DNA from: Mucilaginibacter sp. SJ
GTDB taxonomy: Bacteria; Bacteroidota; Bacteroidia; Sphingobacteriales; Sphingobacteriaceae
DNA: 64,000 nt
Assembly (NCBI RefSeq): GCF_028993635.1
Contig: NZ_CP118631.1
Location: 1,984,001-2,048,000 of the forward strand
Direction: 5' to 3'
Shown: one piece after another, positions 17,504 to 24,220 of the stretch
How positions within the stretch are numbered: the first letter of the stretch is position 1
Layout: each line of letters opens with the position of its first letter
Made by a program: the position numbers and the translations under genes
The notes under the pieces: generated by a model
Told to the model about the DNA's origin: nothing
Database searches by the model: none
What the model saw: the letters and a program-made list of their open reading frames with translations, nothing else

Positions 17504-19591
17504 ATGCAAAAATTTCTTAATCGTTTTATAATTGCTGTGCAATTGTCCGGCTTGCTTTGCGTTTGGCAGCCGGCAATTGTTTCGGCATCAACCCGAATAA
17601 TTACTATCCAGCTAACCCCGAAAGGGAATATATCGTTTTCATACGGTACCTCTGGCACTATCAATTATGGCACTATCAATTATGATCAAAAAACCGGCAC
17701 TTTTTCTGTTATCGAAAATGGAAAAACTGTACTTGGTAATTGCTATAGCAAAGCCGGCATCAACGGAAAACTTATTACTTCAACAGCGTACGAGAACGTT
17801 GCTTATACTAAAGCCTTAATAACCGATGGTTTTGGCAAAGGCGTAAAACATACTTTCACCCTAAGCGGCAATAATTTGCCAAACATGATGCAGGTGTTTT
17901 ATACTTATCCATCGCACAAAGGCTATTTTTTTGTCGAACTTTATGTTGGGGGCAAAAACCTGAAAACAAATTACATGGAGCCGATAGCCGGTAATATGTC
18001 AGCAATACCCGGCGACACCCGTTCGGTATTTGTGCCTTTTGATAATGATACCTTCATTAGCTATGATTCCAAAGCGTTTAAAGCACCACTCACCAATACC
18101 AGTGCCGAAGTAGGGACAGTTTTTGATAACGATAGCCGCAAAGGCCTGGTGTTTGGATCTGTTGAGCATGAAACCTGGAAAACAGGCGTGCGTACCGTTG
18201 CCAAAAAAGATAGCGCCAACACCTTTGAAATATGGGGTGGTTACATCGAGGAAGCTGTAAACCGCGATAAAATTGCCCATGGTTACATCAGCGGCAATAC
18301 CGTTAAATCGCCTAAGGTATTAGTGGGCTGGTTTGCCGACTGGCGCAATGGTATGGAAGAGTTTGGTAAAGCCAACCGCATTGCCGAACCACCTTACATT
18401 TTTAACTGGACAAAACCTACCCCTGTTGGTTGGAACAGCTGGGGCGTTATGCAGGAAAAACTCAACTACGATAAAGCTATTAAAGTAGCCAACTTTTTTG
18501 CCGATAGCATCCCTGCATTTCGCAACGGCAATACCGCGTTTATTGATCTCGATTCGTTTTGGGATAACATGATCAGCGGTGGCTGGGAAGGTGACTTTGG
18601 CAAGCTGAAATCATTTGCCGACTACTGTAAATCAAAAGGCTTACAACCTGGTGTGTATTGGGCCCCATTTACCGACTGGGGCTGGAAAGGTGGCCCGGAC
18701 CGCAAAGTTTTAGGCAGTAACTATACCTATGGCGAAACATGGACAAAAGTTGCCGACAGCTATCACGACATCGACGGTGCCCGTGCAACCGATCCAACCC
18801 ATCCGGGTACCTTGCAACATATCGACTATGTAATTGGCAAACTAAAAGCCTGTGGTTTTAAAATGATCAAGATTGACTTTTTAGGTCATGCGGCAGCCGA
18901 ATCAAGCCATTTTTATGATCCCAAAATCACCACCGGTATGCAGGCTTATAAAAAGGGCATGGAACACCTGATTGATCAGTTGGGTGATCAGATGCTGGTT
19001 TATGCAGCCATCTCCCCCAGCCTCGCAACCGGGCGTTACGCGCATATGAGGCGCATTGCATGCGATGCTTTTAAAACTGTAAAAGATACCCGCTATACCC
19101 TCAACAGCGTAAATTACGGCTGGTGGCAAACTTACCTGTATAATTACATTGATGCCGACCATGTTGTACTTTCAACCGAAAGCGAGGACGCAAACAGGGC
19201 AAGGATGCTCTCGGCAGTTGTTACCGGCACGTTCATAACCGGTGATGATTTTTCGACACATGGGCAATGGAGTGACAGAGCAAAAGCTATGTACCAGAAT
19301 CCTGAGATTTTGAAAATTGTCCAAAATGGAAAAGCTTTCTGGCCGGTTGAAGGTAACACCGAAACAGGTACAGCCGAACAGTTTACGCAAAAAATTGGCA
19401 ACAGCATTTATCTGGCCCTGTTTAATTATGGTGAAACTGATAAAGTTTATACTATCGACCCGAAAAGGATTGGTATGGAGGCCGGAAAAGCAGCAAATGC
19501 GAAATCGTTACTGCAAGGCACTAACGTAAACCCAAAAAGCGTTTTGTTAAAAGCAGGAGATGCTGAATTATTAAAATTTGAATTGAATTAA
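17504..19591 (+). CDS. clan GH-D alpha-galactosidase-like glycoside hydrolase (GH27/GH36-like)
   Basis: Exported protein of 695 residues with a signal peptide (cleavage near VSAS-29). An N-terminal beta-sandwich (about 30-290) precedes a (beta/alpha)8 barrel starting at PTPVGWNSWG (about 307), the hallmark of clan GH-D. The likely nucleophile is Asp458 in MIKIDFLGH, and a candidate acid/base is Asp521 in RIACDAF. A small C-terminal beta domain ends the chain. Distant clan D members include alpha-galactosidases and alpha-N-acetylgalactosaminidases, so the exact sugar is uncertain. A perfect 15-base tandem duplication at 17654-17683 doubles the motif GTINY in the N-terminal domain. It is the last gene of the fucose PUL, with its own upstream hairpin. 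Confidence 0.8.
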   Translation: MQKFLNRFIIAVQLSGLLCVWQPAIVSASTRIITIQLTPKGNISFSYGTSGTINYGTINYDQKTGTFSVIENGKTVLGNCYSKAGINGKLITSTAYENVAYTKALITDGFGKGVKHTFTLSGNNLPNMMQVFYTYPSHKGYFFVELYVGGKNLKTNYMEPIAGNMSAIPGDTRSVFVPFDNDTFISYDSKAFKAPLTNTSAEVGTVFDNDSRKGLVFGSVEHETWKTGVRTVAKKDSANTFEIWGGYIEEAVNRDKIAHGYISGNTVKSPKVLVGWFADWRNGMEEFGKANRIAEPPYIFNWTKPTPVGWNSWGVMQEKLNYDKAIKVANFFADSIPAFRNGNTAFIDLDSFWDNMISGGWEGDFGKLKSFADYCKSKGLQPGVYWAPFTDWGWKGGPDRKVLGSNYTYGETWTKVADSYHDIDGARATDPTHPGTLQHIDYVIGKLKACGFKMIKIDFLGHAAAESSHFYDPKITTGMQAYKKGMEHLIDQLGDQMLVYAAISPSLATGRYAHMRRIACDAFKTVKDTRYTLNSVNYGWWQTYLYNYIDADHVVLSTESEDANRARMLSAVVTGTFITGDDFSTHGQWSDRAKAMYQNPEILKIVQNGKAFWPVEGNTETGTAEQFTQKIGNSIYLALFNYGETDKVYTIDPKRIGMEAGKAANAKSLLQGTNVNPKSVLLKAGDAELLKFELN
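17654..17683 (+). repeat. 15-bp in-frame tandem duplication
   Basis: Two identical 15-base units (GGCACTATCAATTAT) at 17654-17668 and 17669-17683 encode GTINY twice, at residues 51-60 of the alpha-galactosidase-like protein. Identity at every base suggests a recent slippage duplication. Confidence 0.9.
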
Positions 19592-19601
19592 TAAACACTG
19601 C

Positions 19602-19646
19602 AAAGGCGCCGGCAACAGATTCCCCTTTAATCGCCGGGCGCCTTTT
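19602..19646 (+). terminator. terminator of the fucose PUL
   Basis: GC-rich arms AAAGGCGCCGGC and GCCGGGCGCCTTTT, 10 bases after the stop of the last PUL gene, pair with one bulge and end in a short T run. This fits an intrinsic terminator on the plus strand. Confidence 0.7.
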
Positions 19647-19670
19647 GAGGGGATGAAACCCTGTATCGTT

Positions 19671-19844
19671 TTAACTGTTCAATTTAACCGATTTTGCCCG
19701 TTTGCATGCAAGCGGGCATTTTGATTTTTTGGCGTTCATGCAGCATTTGTTTTTGTGTTTAACGCCCGCAATGTTAGTCTTTTCTATCTGGAGCGACGTA
19801 AAAAACAATCCGCCGGTAACGGCCAGTATGGTAAAAAATTTCAT
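19671..19844 (-). CDS. small secreted Cys-rich protein, unknown
   Basis: Predicted 57-residue product from ATG at 19844 (MKFFTILAVTGGLFFTSLQ). It has a short basic start, a hydrophobic core and then a Lys- and Cys-rich tail with pattern CC-x7-C-x3-C, ending KSVKLNS. A longer frame reaches back to 19943, but the internal Met is followed at once by a signal-like segment, so the short form is preferred. The tail could bind metal or form disulfides; no family is recognised. It lies between the PUL terminator and the group II intron. The gene call rests only on this composition. Confidence 0.45.
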   Translation of the reverse strand: MKFFTILAVTGGLFFTSLQIEKTNIAGVKHKNKCCMNAKKSKCPLACKRAKSVKLNS

Positions 19845-19984
19845 AGCAGTAGGTTTTAACTTAAGAGACGATGTTTTTTTGCGAATGTTACAGTTAATTA
19901 GCCAAATGTTGATTTTCGCATATTTTTTTAACAGGACCATCATTCAATGTCATTTTTATGTTCTCCTCATCCTCCTACCCTCAA

Positions 19985-20065
19985 ATCGAGTAGGAAGTAA
20001 GGGAGTGAAATTCTCCCTTACCGTCCGCTCACACCACCGTACGTACCGGTCTGGTATACGGCGGT
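19985..20065 (-). ncRNA. group II intron domains V and VI
   Basis: Domain V is the hairpin formed by ACCGCCGTA and TACGGTGGT (20033-20065, G-U pair allowed), the catalytic core of the ribozyme. Domain VI is the next stem, GTAAGGGAG paired with CTCCCTTAC, which would present the branch-point A before the 3' splice site. The RT stop codon lies only a few bases before domain V. Confidence 0.8.
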
Positions 20066-20068
20066 TTG

Positions 20069-21343
20069 TCAGAATATAGATAACTGGTGTTTAGTTTTCC
20101 AAAAGTATCTGTTCTCGAACCCTGTGTATCCTAAGTTATTAAAGTACAGATTGTTAAGCGTGGTTTGCAGTATGGGGCTGTGGGCTACCCGACAGTATCC
20201 CTTACTGCTATTTCCCCACTCATAAGCTTTCCTTTTCTTAACGCCCAGCTTTATTAGCCGCTTCACCCTTGCTTTTGGTAGCTTCCATTGTTTCCATTGG
20301 CATATCCGTAAACGGGTTCGTACCAGTTCATCCAACATTCGCATCTGCGATTTTGCCGTGGCTATCCAAAAATAATTTATCCAGCCCATGATGACCGTCT
20401 CCAATTCTCTTATCTTTTCGGCTATTGGGTTCGGGTGCTTCCGCTCCGTATGCCGGCGAATCTTACCTTGAATCCGTTTTACCGTCAGATTCGATAGCCG
20501 TATCTCCCATTTTCCTTTGCTGCGATAGAAAGAGAAGCCTAAAAGCGTGCTTTTCGCCGGGGCGCTGACTTTCGTCTTTGTCCTGTTCACTTTTAGCTTA
20601 AGCTCCTTTTCTACGTACCGGATAATACTGCCTTCTACCCTATGAGCTGATTTCCAGTTCTTAAGGTAGATGCTGCAATCGTCGGCGTACCTCACAAAGC
20701 TGTGCCCGCGCCGTATAAGTTCTCTGTCCAGTTCATCTAACATAATGTTGGAAAGTAGAGGGCTAAGCGGTGAACCCTGTGGGGTGCCTTCCAATCGGAC
20801 GCTTGAAACCCCGCCTTCCATAATACCGCTGCGCAGATAGCTGCCGATCAACGCAAGGATGCGTTTATCTTTTACCTTTCTTGATAGCGATCCCATGAGT
20901 TTGTCGTGGTTGACACGGTCGAAGAACTTTTCCAAGTCCAACTCTACTATCCTTGTTTTACCTTCATTGAGGTACTCCTGGGCCTGCATGACCGCCTGAC
21001 GGGCGTTCTTGCCTGGCCTGAAACCGTAACTTGTTTTGGAAAACTCCGGTTCGTATTGCGGACTTAGCCATTGACTGATGGCTTGTTGAAGGAGCCTGTC
21101 GATTACGGTTGGTATGCCTAACATCCGGCGACCGCCTGTGGGCTTGGGGATTTCTACTTTCCGTACCGGGCTTGGTTGATAACTGCCCTCTAAAATACTT
21201 GTTTTGAGCGGACGCCAGTGCTCGTTCAGGTAGTCGCGAAGTTCATCGGTCTGCATACCGTCAACCCCACCAGCGCCTTTATTGCTCATTACCTGTTTCA
21301 GCGCTTTGCTGATGTTCCTGTAATCAAGTATTTCTTCGAGCAT
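20069..21343 (-). CDS. ltrA: group II intron reverse transcriptase/maturase
   Basis: Intron-encoded protein of 424 residues that copies the intron RNA into DNA and helps it splice. RT blocks are visible: KGAGGVDGM (about 22-30), RRMLGIPTVIDRLLQQAI (72-89), YGFRPGKNARQA (106-117), VELDLEKFFDRVNHD (133-147), GTPQGSPLSPLLSNI (186-200) and the catalytic YADD at 219-222. The maturase domain X follows (about 290-360, with GWINYFW). No HNH endonuclease domain is present after it, as in class C proteins of about 420 residues. It starts with ATG in domain IV and its stop nearly touches domain V. The chain looks intact, so the intron may still be mobile. Confidence 0.95.
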   Translation of the reverse strand: MLEEILDYRNISKALKQVMSNKGAGGVDGMQTDELRDYLNEHWRPLKTSILEGSYQPSPVRKVEIPKPTGGRRMLGIPTVIDRLLQQAISQWLSPQYEPEFSKTSYGFRPGKNARQAVMQAQEYLNEGKTRIVELDLEKFFDRVNHDKLMGSLSRKVKDKRILALIGSYLRSGIMEGGVSSVRLEGTPQGSPLSPLLSNIMLDELDRELIRRGHSFVRYADDCSIYLKNWKSAHRVEGSIIRYVEKELKLKVNRTKTKVSAPAKSTLLGFSFYRSKGKWEIRLSNLTVKRIQGKIRRHTERKHPNPIAEKIRELETVIMGWINYFWIATAKSQMRMLDELVRTRLRICQWKQWKLPKARVKRLIKLGVKKRKAYEWGNSSKGYCRVAHSPILQTTLNNLYFNNLGYTGFENRYFWKTKHQLSIF

Positions 21344-21903
21344 ACTTCTTTTAAAAAAAAAACATTTGTTTCCGGCTTACAGCCGCCTTGTTCGCATGTC
21401 GCACCTCAACTCCTCCTGCACTTTACTTTCGGCTTCCGGCCTATCCTCCTGCAGGCAGTTCGCTTATGGGGTTCCGTTGTTAGCGGTGACGACACAGAGC
21501 CATCAGCGTCTTGGCCAATTCTAACATGCAGTCCTTCATCCTTTTGTGAGACCTCTCCGCTTTGCGGAGCTCGTTTCGGAACTAATATGACGTTTGCTGA
21601 CTTCTGCGCTTTACGAACTCGTCGTTACGCAGACCTCCCAGGGTAAGTGTGTCCGCTTTCCGTTCATGTAGCCTCTGCATTTACGTTATAGTATCCTGTA
21701 CAGTGTCGGGCTTTTGCTTCTTTTGCAGCATCACCCATACTATCCCGCCTGATATGCAGTTTCTGTTCGTAGGCTCGAACTTTTGCCGCTGGCTTCCTTC
21801 AGATTTGTGTTCACACACTTTCTCCTTGCCTTAAGCTAAGACTTCCCACTGTAATGCGTCTTCGGGACTTGCACCCTATAGATGACACACGTGCCTGGCA
21901 CAC
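21344..21903 (-). ncRNA. group II intron 5' ribozyme domains I-III
   Basis: About 560 bases before the RT gene, GC-rich compared with the intergenic regions around. Reading frames on the plus strand here have no recognisable content. The start (GTGTGCCAGGCACG) can fold back on itself. I did not assign the exon-binding sites. Confidence 0.7.
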
Positions 21904-21907
21904 AAAC

Positions 21908-21940
21908 AAAAAGTCAGTGACCTCGCGTTACTGACTTTTT
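21908..21940 (-). terminator. intrinsic terminator of the VOC-araC operon and intron target
   Basis: Perfect 11-bp stem (21908-21918 with 21930-21940), flanked by A and T runs so it can work on both strands. On the minus strand it lies about 125 bases after the araC stop. The group II intron begins 5 bases beyond its T-tract. Confidence 0.88.
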
Positions 21941-22063
21941 CATTAACTATTAACTGACCAAATATCCTTAACAAAAAACTATCTGGTACTGCAAACATAG
22001 TGTGTTAAGTACGTGCTACATGTGTGAAAAGCACCATCTTGGCACGCAAAAAACATTTTCATA

Positions 22064-22930
22064 TCATGCTGATTGCCTGTATTTTAATGGCGTTATTTTA
22101 TAATGCGTACGGAACAGCCTGATAAATGAACTTGGGCATTCAAAACCCACCATGCCAACTACTTCATTTACAGGATAACGGGTATCCTTTAACAACATTA
22201 ATGACCGTTTTAAACGCAATTGAATTAAAAACTGGTGCGGCGTTAAACCAAAGGCCTGCTTAAATGTACGCAACAGATGGTTAACCGAAAGACAGGCATG
22301 TTCAGCAAGGTCTTCAAGGCTAATATTCTGATTATAATTACTGTACAAGTACTCCTTAGCCAGGTTAAGGCGGCGCAGGATCTCAACCCTGGTTCCCTGG
22401 TTTAAAAAATCGAGCTTTTCGGCTTTTTTGCAAATCTCATCATTATAAATATGAAAATAATTAATCAGCGTATGGTGCAGGTATTCGTTGATCAGCATTT
22501 CATCCTGCATCCCATTATCCAGGTGTTGTTTCAGGTGACATACATTGTACTTAATATCACCAGTAAACGGATATATAGTTTCATTAAACTCGGGCTGTAT
22601 TTTGCCGTTACCATAGCCTTTAGTTAACAAAGTGTCATTGTCGAAGGTCCAGCAATCTTTAAAATCCTGCAAAAACTGCTGATCAAAATTGATGGCGAAT
22701 GATTGTACCTGCTGGCCCAGATCGGTATCGGTTGAATATTGTGTACCCCTGTTCAGGATCAGGAACGAATCGGGATATATGGACAAATGCCTGCGGCCAA
22801 TATCATAACGTTCATTACCGCTTAAAACAAAGCGAAGGCTTAAATCTGAAGTATACTGCGGCCCCTGCCTCTGGCCGCCGGTGCGACTTACAATCTTGTT
22901 GTTGTTGCGTAATACTTTTGAATAGTCCAT
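22064..22930 (-). CDS. AraC-family transcriptional regulator
   Basis: Cytoplasmic DNA-binding regulator of 288 residues. The N-terminal part (about 1-170) is a cupin-like sensory domain (RFVLSGNERYDIGRRHLSIYPDSFLILN). The C-terminal 100 residues carry two helix-turn-helix units: ISLEDLAEHACLSVNHLLRTFKQAFGLTPHQFL, then YPVNEVVGMVGFECPSSFIRLFRTHYKITP. The second is the best conserved AraC signature. It is read together with a VOC-family gene that ends 12 bases upstream. The sensory domain suggests control by a small molecule, but the ligand is unknown. Its terminator hosts the group II intron. Confidence 0.88.
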   Translation of the reverse strand: MDYSKVLRNNNKIVSRTGGQRQGPQYTSDLSLRFVLSGNERYDIGRRHLSIYPDSFLILNRGTQYSTDTDLGQQVQSFAINFDQQFLQDFKDCWTFDNDTLLTKGYGNGKIQPEFNETIYPFTGDIKYNVCHLKQHLDNGMQDEMLINEYLHHTLINYFHIYNDEICKKAEKLDFLNQGTRVEILRRLNLAKEYLYSNYNQNISLEDLAEHACLSVNHLLRTFKQAFGLTPHQFLIQLRLKRSLMLLKDTRYPVNEVVGMVGFECPSSFIRLFRTHYKITPLKYRQSA

Positions 22931-22942
22931 TGTGATATGATT

Positions 22943-23308
22943 TTATTGTTCGTTATAATTTCTTTCTTCCAGTAACATAAATTTGTTGCCCGCCGGATCC
23001 AAAAATTCGGCTGCCAGTCCGGCTGGTAAATATGCAGGCGATTTGCAAAAAAATACGCCAGCCGTACGGAGCACATAGTAATCGTTCAAACAGTCGGCAG
23101 TGTTAATGATAATATTACTCTTATCACTGTTGCTGTCGTTATTAGTTACAAGCAACGCCACATTTAATTTATCCGACTGGATCACCGTGCTTTCCCTGCC
23201 CTCGTAAAATGTCATTGTACCTGTTATTTTGAAACCTAATTTTTGAGTATAAAAATCAATTTGCCCCTCAAAGTCGGCTGTATACACAGGTATATATTTC
23301 AATTTCAT
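22943..23308 (-). CDS. VOC-superfamily protein (glyoxalase/bleomycin resistance-like)
   Basis: Small cytoplasmic protein of 121 residues with the paired beta-alpha-beta-beta-beta fold of the vicinal oxygen chelate family. It starts with YIPVYTADFEGQIDFYTQKLGF and ends with AEFLDPAGNKFMLLE, the usual closing strand with the metal-ligand Glu. Such proteins bind or turn over small molecules. The first gene of a two-gene operon with araC (12-base gap), it might share a ligand or stress response with it (inference). Upstream lie a G/C-run palindrome at 23455-23483 and a TAnnTTTG-like box at 23436-23443. Confidence 0.72.
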   Translation of the reverse strand: MKLKYIPVYTADFEGQIDFYTQKLGFKITGTMTFYEGRESTVIQSDKLNVALLVTNNDSNSDKSNIIINTADCLNDYYVLRTAGVFFCKSPAYLPAGLAAEFLDPAGNKFMLLEERNYNEQ

Positions 23309-23435
23309 TTTACAGTAGCTATTAACGGAAACCAGATTGTAATGATGGAAACCAACCTGTTGGCCAGGGGCAGCAAACAGGATAATTTTTGAAGCGGGTT
23401 TACAGTAGCCGGTCAGTTAAAACTACTTAACATAT

Positions 23436-23483
23436 CAAAGGTACTTTACCTGAAGGGGGATAGTATCCCCCTATTTGGGGGAT
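23436..23483 (-). promoter_or_regulatory. candidate promoter and G-run operator before the VOC-araC operon
   Basis: The minus strand carries TACCTTTG (23436-23443), matching TAnnTTTG. Next to it the unit GGGGGAT occurs at 23455-23461 and 23477-23483, with its complement ATCCCCC at 23465-23471 between them, so two alternative hairpins or a three-site operator are possible. A related 16-base sequence (13 of 16 identical) lies at 27201-27216, just upstream of the sensor kinase gene. Confidence 0.5.
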
Positions 23484-23514
23484 TTGTGAATTAGTAGGGC
23501 TGGATTTTCAAAGC

Positions 23515-23583
23515 GATCCGTGATGACACGGATCGGGGAAGGAAAATAATTATTCATCCCTGCGTTCGTGTCCCCACGAACGC
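23515..23583 (-). repeat. pair of REP-like hairpins after the response regulator
   Basis: Two perfect hairpins sit in tandem: GATCCGTG paired with CACGGATC (23515-23534) and GCGTTCGTG paired with CACGAACGC (23562-23583), each with a 4-base loop and a CGTG/CACG core. They lie directly after the regulator stop at 23592 on the minus strand. They could end transcription or be repetitive extragenic palindromes. Confidence 0.65.
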
Positions 23584-23591
23584 CTCTAAGC

Positions 23592-24218
23592 CTATATCAG
23601 CTTATTCTGCCTTGCCAGCTTTATAGCATCAGCGCGGGAATTTACATCAAGCTTTAGGTAGATATTCTTGATATGGCTACGTACTGTTTCCAGGTCGATG
23701 AACAATTCATTGGCAATCTGACCACGGCTTTTGCCTTCGCCTATCAACTCCAGGATCTGGGTTTCCCGCTTGGATAAGGGCGATTCCTGGTTTTTCTGGA
23801 ACGAGCGGATCACCAGCCGCGCAATGTTGATACTCATAGGGCCGCCGCCTTCCCTTACCTCTTTTATCGATTCGATGATCTTAGTTGATGGGGTGTTTTT
23901 TGTAAGATATCCCGATGCGCCGTTGGCCAGCGCGTTAAAAATCTGCTTTTCAGATTCGTAAACAGTTAAAATGAGGATATAGCAGTTGGGCAACAGCTTT
24001 TTTAATTTAGGGATAGCATCAATGCCATTAACGCCAGGCAGCTCAATATCCAGCAATATCACATCGGGTTTATCCGCAGCTATTTTTTTTACAGCCTCAT
24101 CATATGAACAGTAGGTACTGATGACATCATAGCCCTCGGTAGCACCAATTAAAAAGGCATAGCCATCGCGCAGGGTTTCATCGTCCTCTATAATACTTAC
24201 CTTAATGTTACGGGCCAT
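23592..24218 (-). CDS. NarL/LuxR-type response regulator
   Basis: Two-component response regulator of 208 residues. The receiver domain (about 5-120) has the acidic pair EDD and phospho-acceptor Asp57 in VILLDIELPG, then the conserved T/S switch in LILTVYES and Lys in YLTKNTPS. The C-terminal LuxR-type helix-turn-helix is about 145-205 (PLSKRETQILELIGEGKSRGQIANELFIDLETVRSHIKNIYLKLDV). The start codon lies 2 bases after the stop of the kinase gene, so the two are translationally coupled and form a cognate pair. Target genes are not known; the neighbouring VOC-araC operon is a candidate. Confidence 0.93.
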   Translation of the reverse strand: MARNIKVSIIEDDETLRDGYAFLIGATEGYDVISTYCSYDEAVKKIAADKPDVILLDIELPGVNGIDAIPKLKKLLPNCYILILTVYESEKQIFNALANGASGYLTKNTPSTKIIESIKEVREGGGPMSINIARLVIRSFQKNQESPLSKRETQILELIGEGKSRGQIANELFIDLETVRSHIKNIYLKLDVNSRADAIKLARQNKLI

Positions 24219-24220
24219 GT

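Larger units (their letters stand above)
19985..21903 (-). mobile_element. group II intron, probably class C, inserted after a terminator
   Basis: On the minus strand the element starts with GTGTG (complement of 21899-21903), matching the GUGYG 5' consensus. It runs through about 560 bases of structured RNA (domains I-III), contains the RT gene in domain IV, and ends with domain V (about 20033-20065) and domain VI (stem 19997-20005 with 20013-20021), closing in CGAT at about 19985. Total length is about 1919 bases. The 5' exon ends in the T-tract of a perfect 11-bp hairpin (21908-21940), and the RT lacks an endonuclease domain. Both are class C traits (established knowledge). Exact ends are inferred from consensus bases and could be off by a few bases. 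Confidence 0.88.

Noticed and set aside
19702..20079. Plus-strand 125-residue frame
   Set aside because: It runs from the antisense of the small Cys-rich gene into intron domains V-VI, so it is not a single coding unit.
20069..21343. Retron or diversity-generating RT
   Set aside because: Group II intron ends, domain V/VI and a maturase X domain are present; there is no template repeat or msr/msd-like region.
21218..21834. Plus-strand frames over the intron 5' region
   Set aside because: They overlap ribozyme RNA and have no recognisable content.
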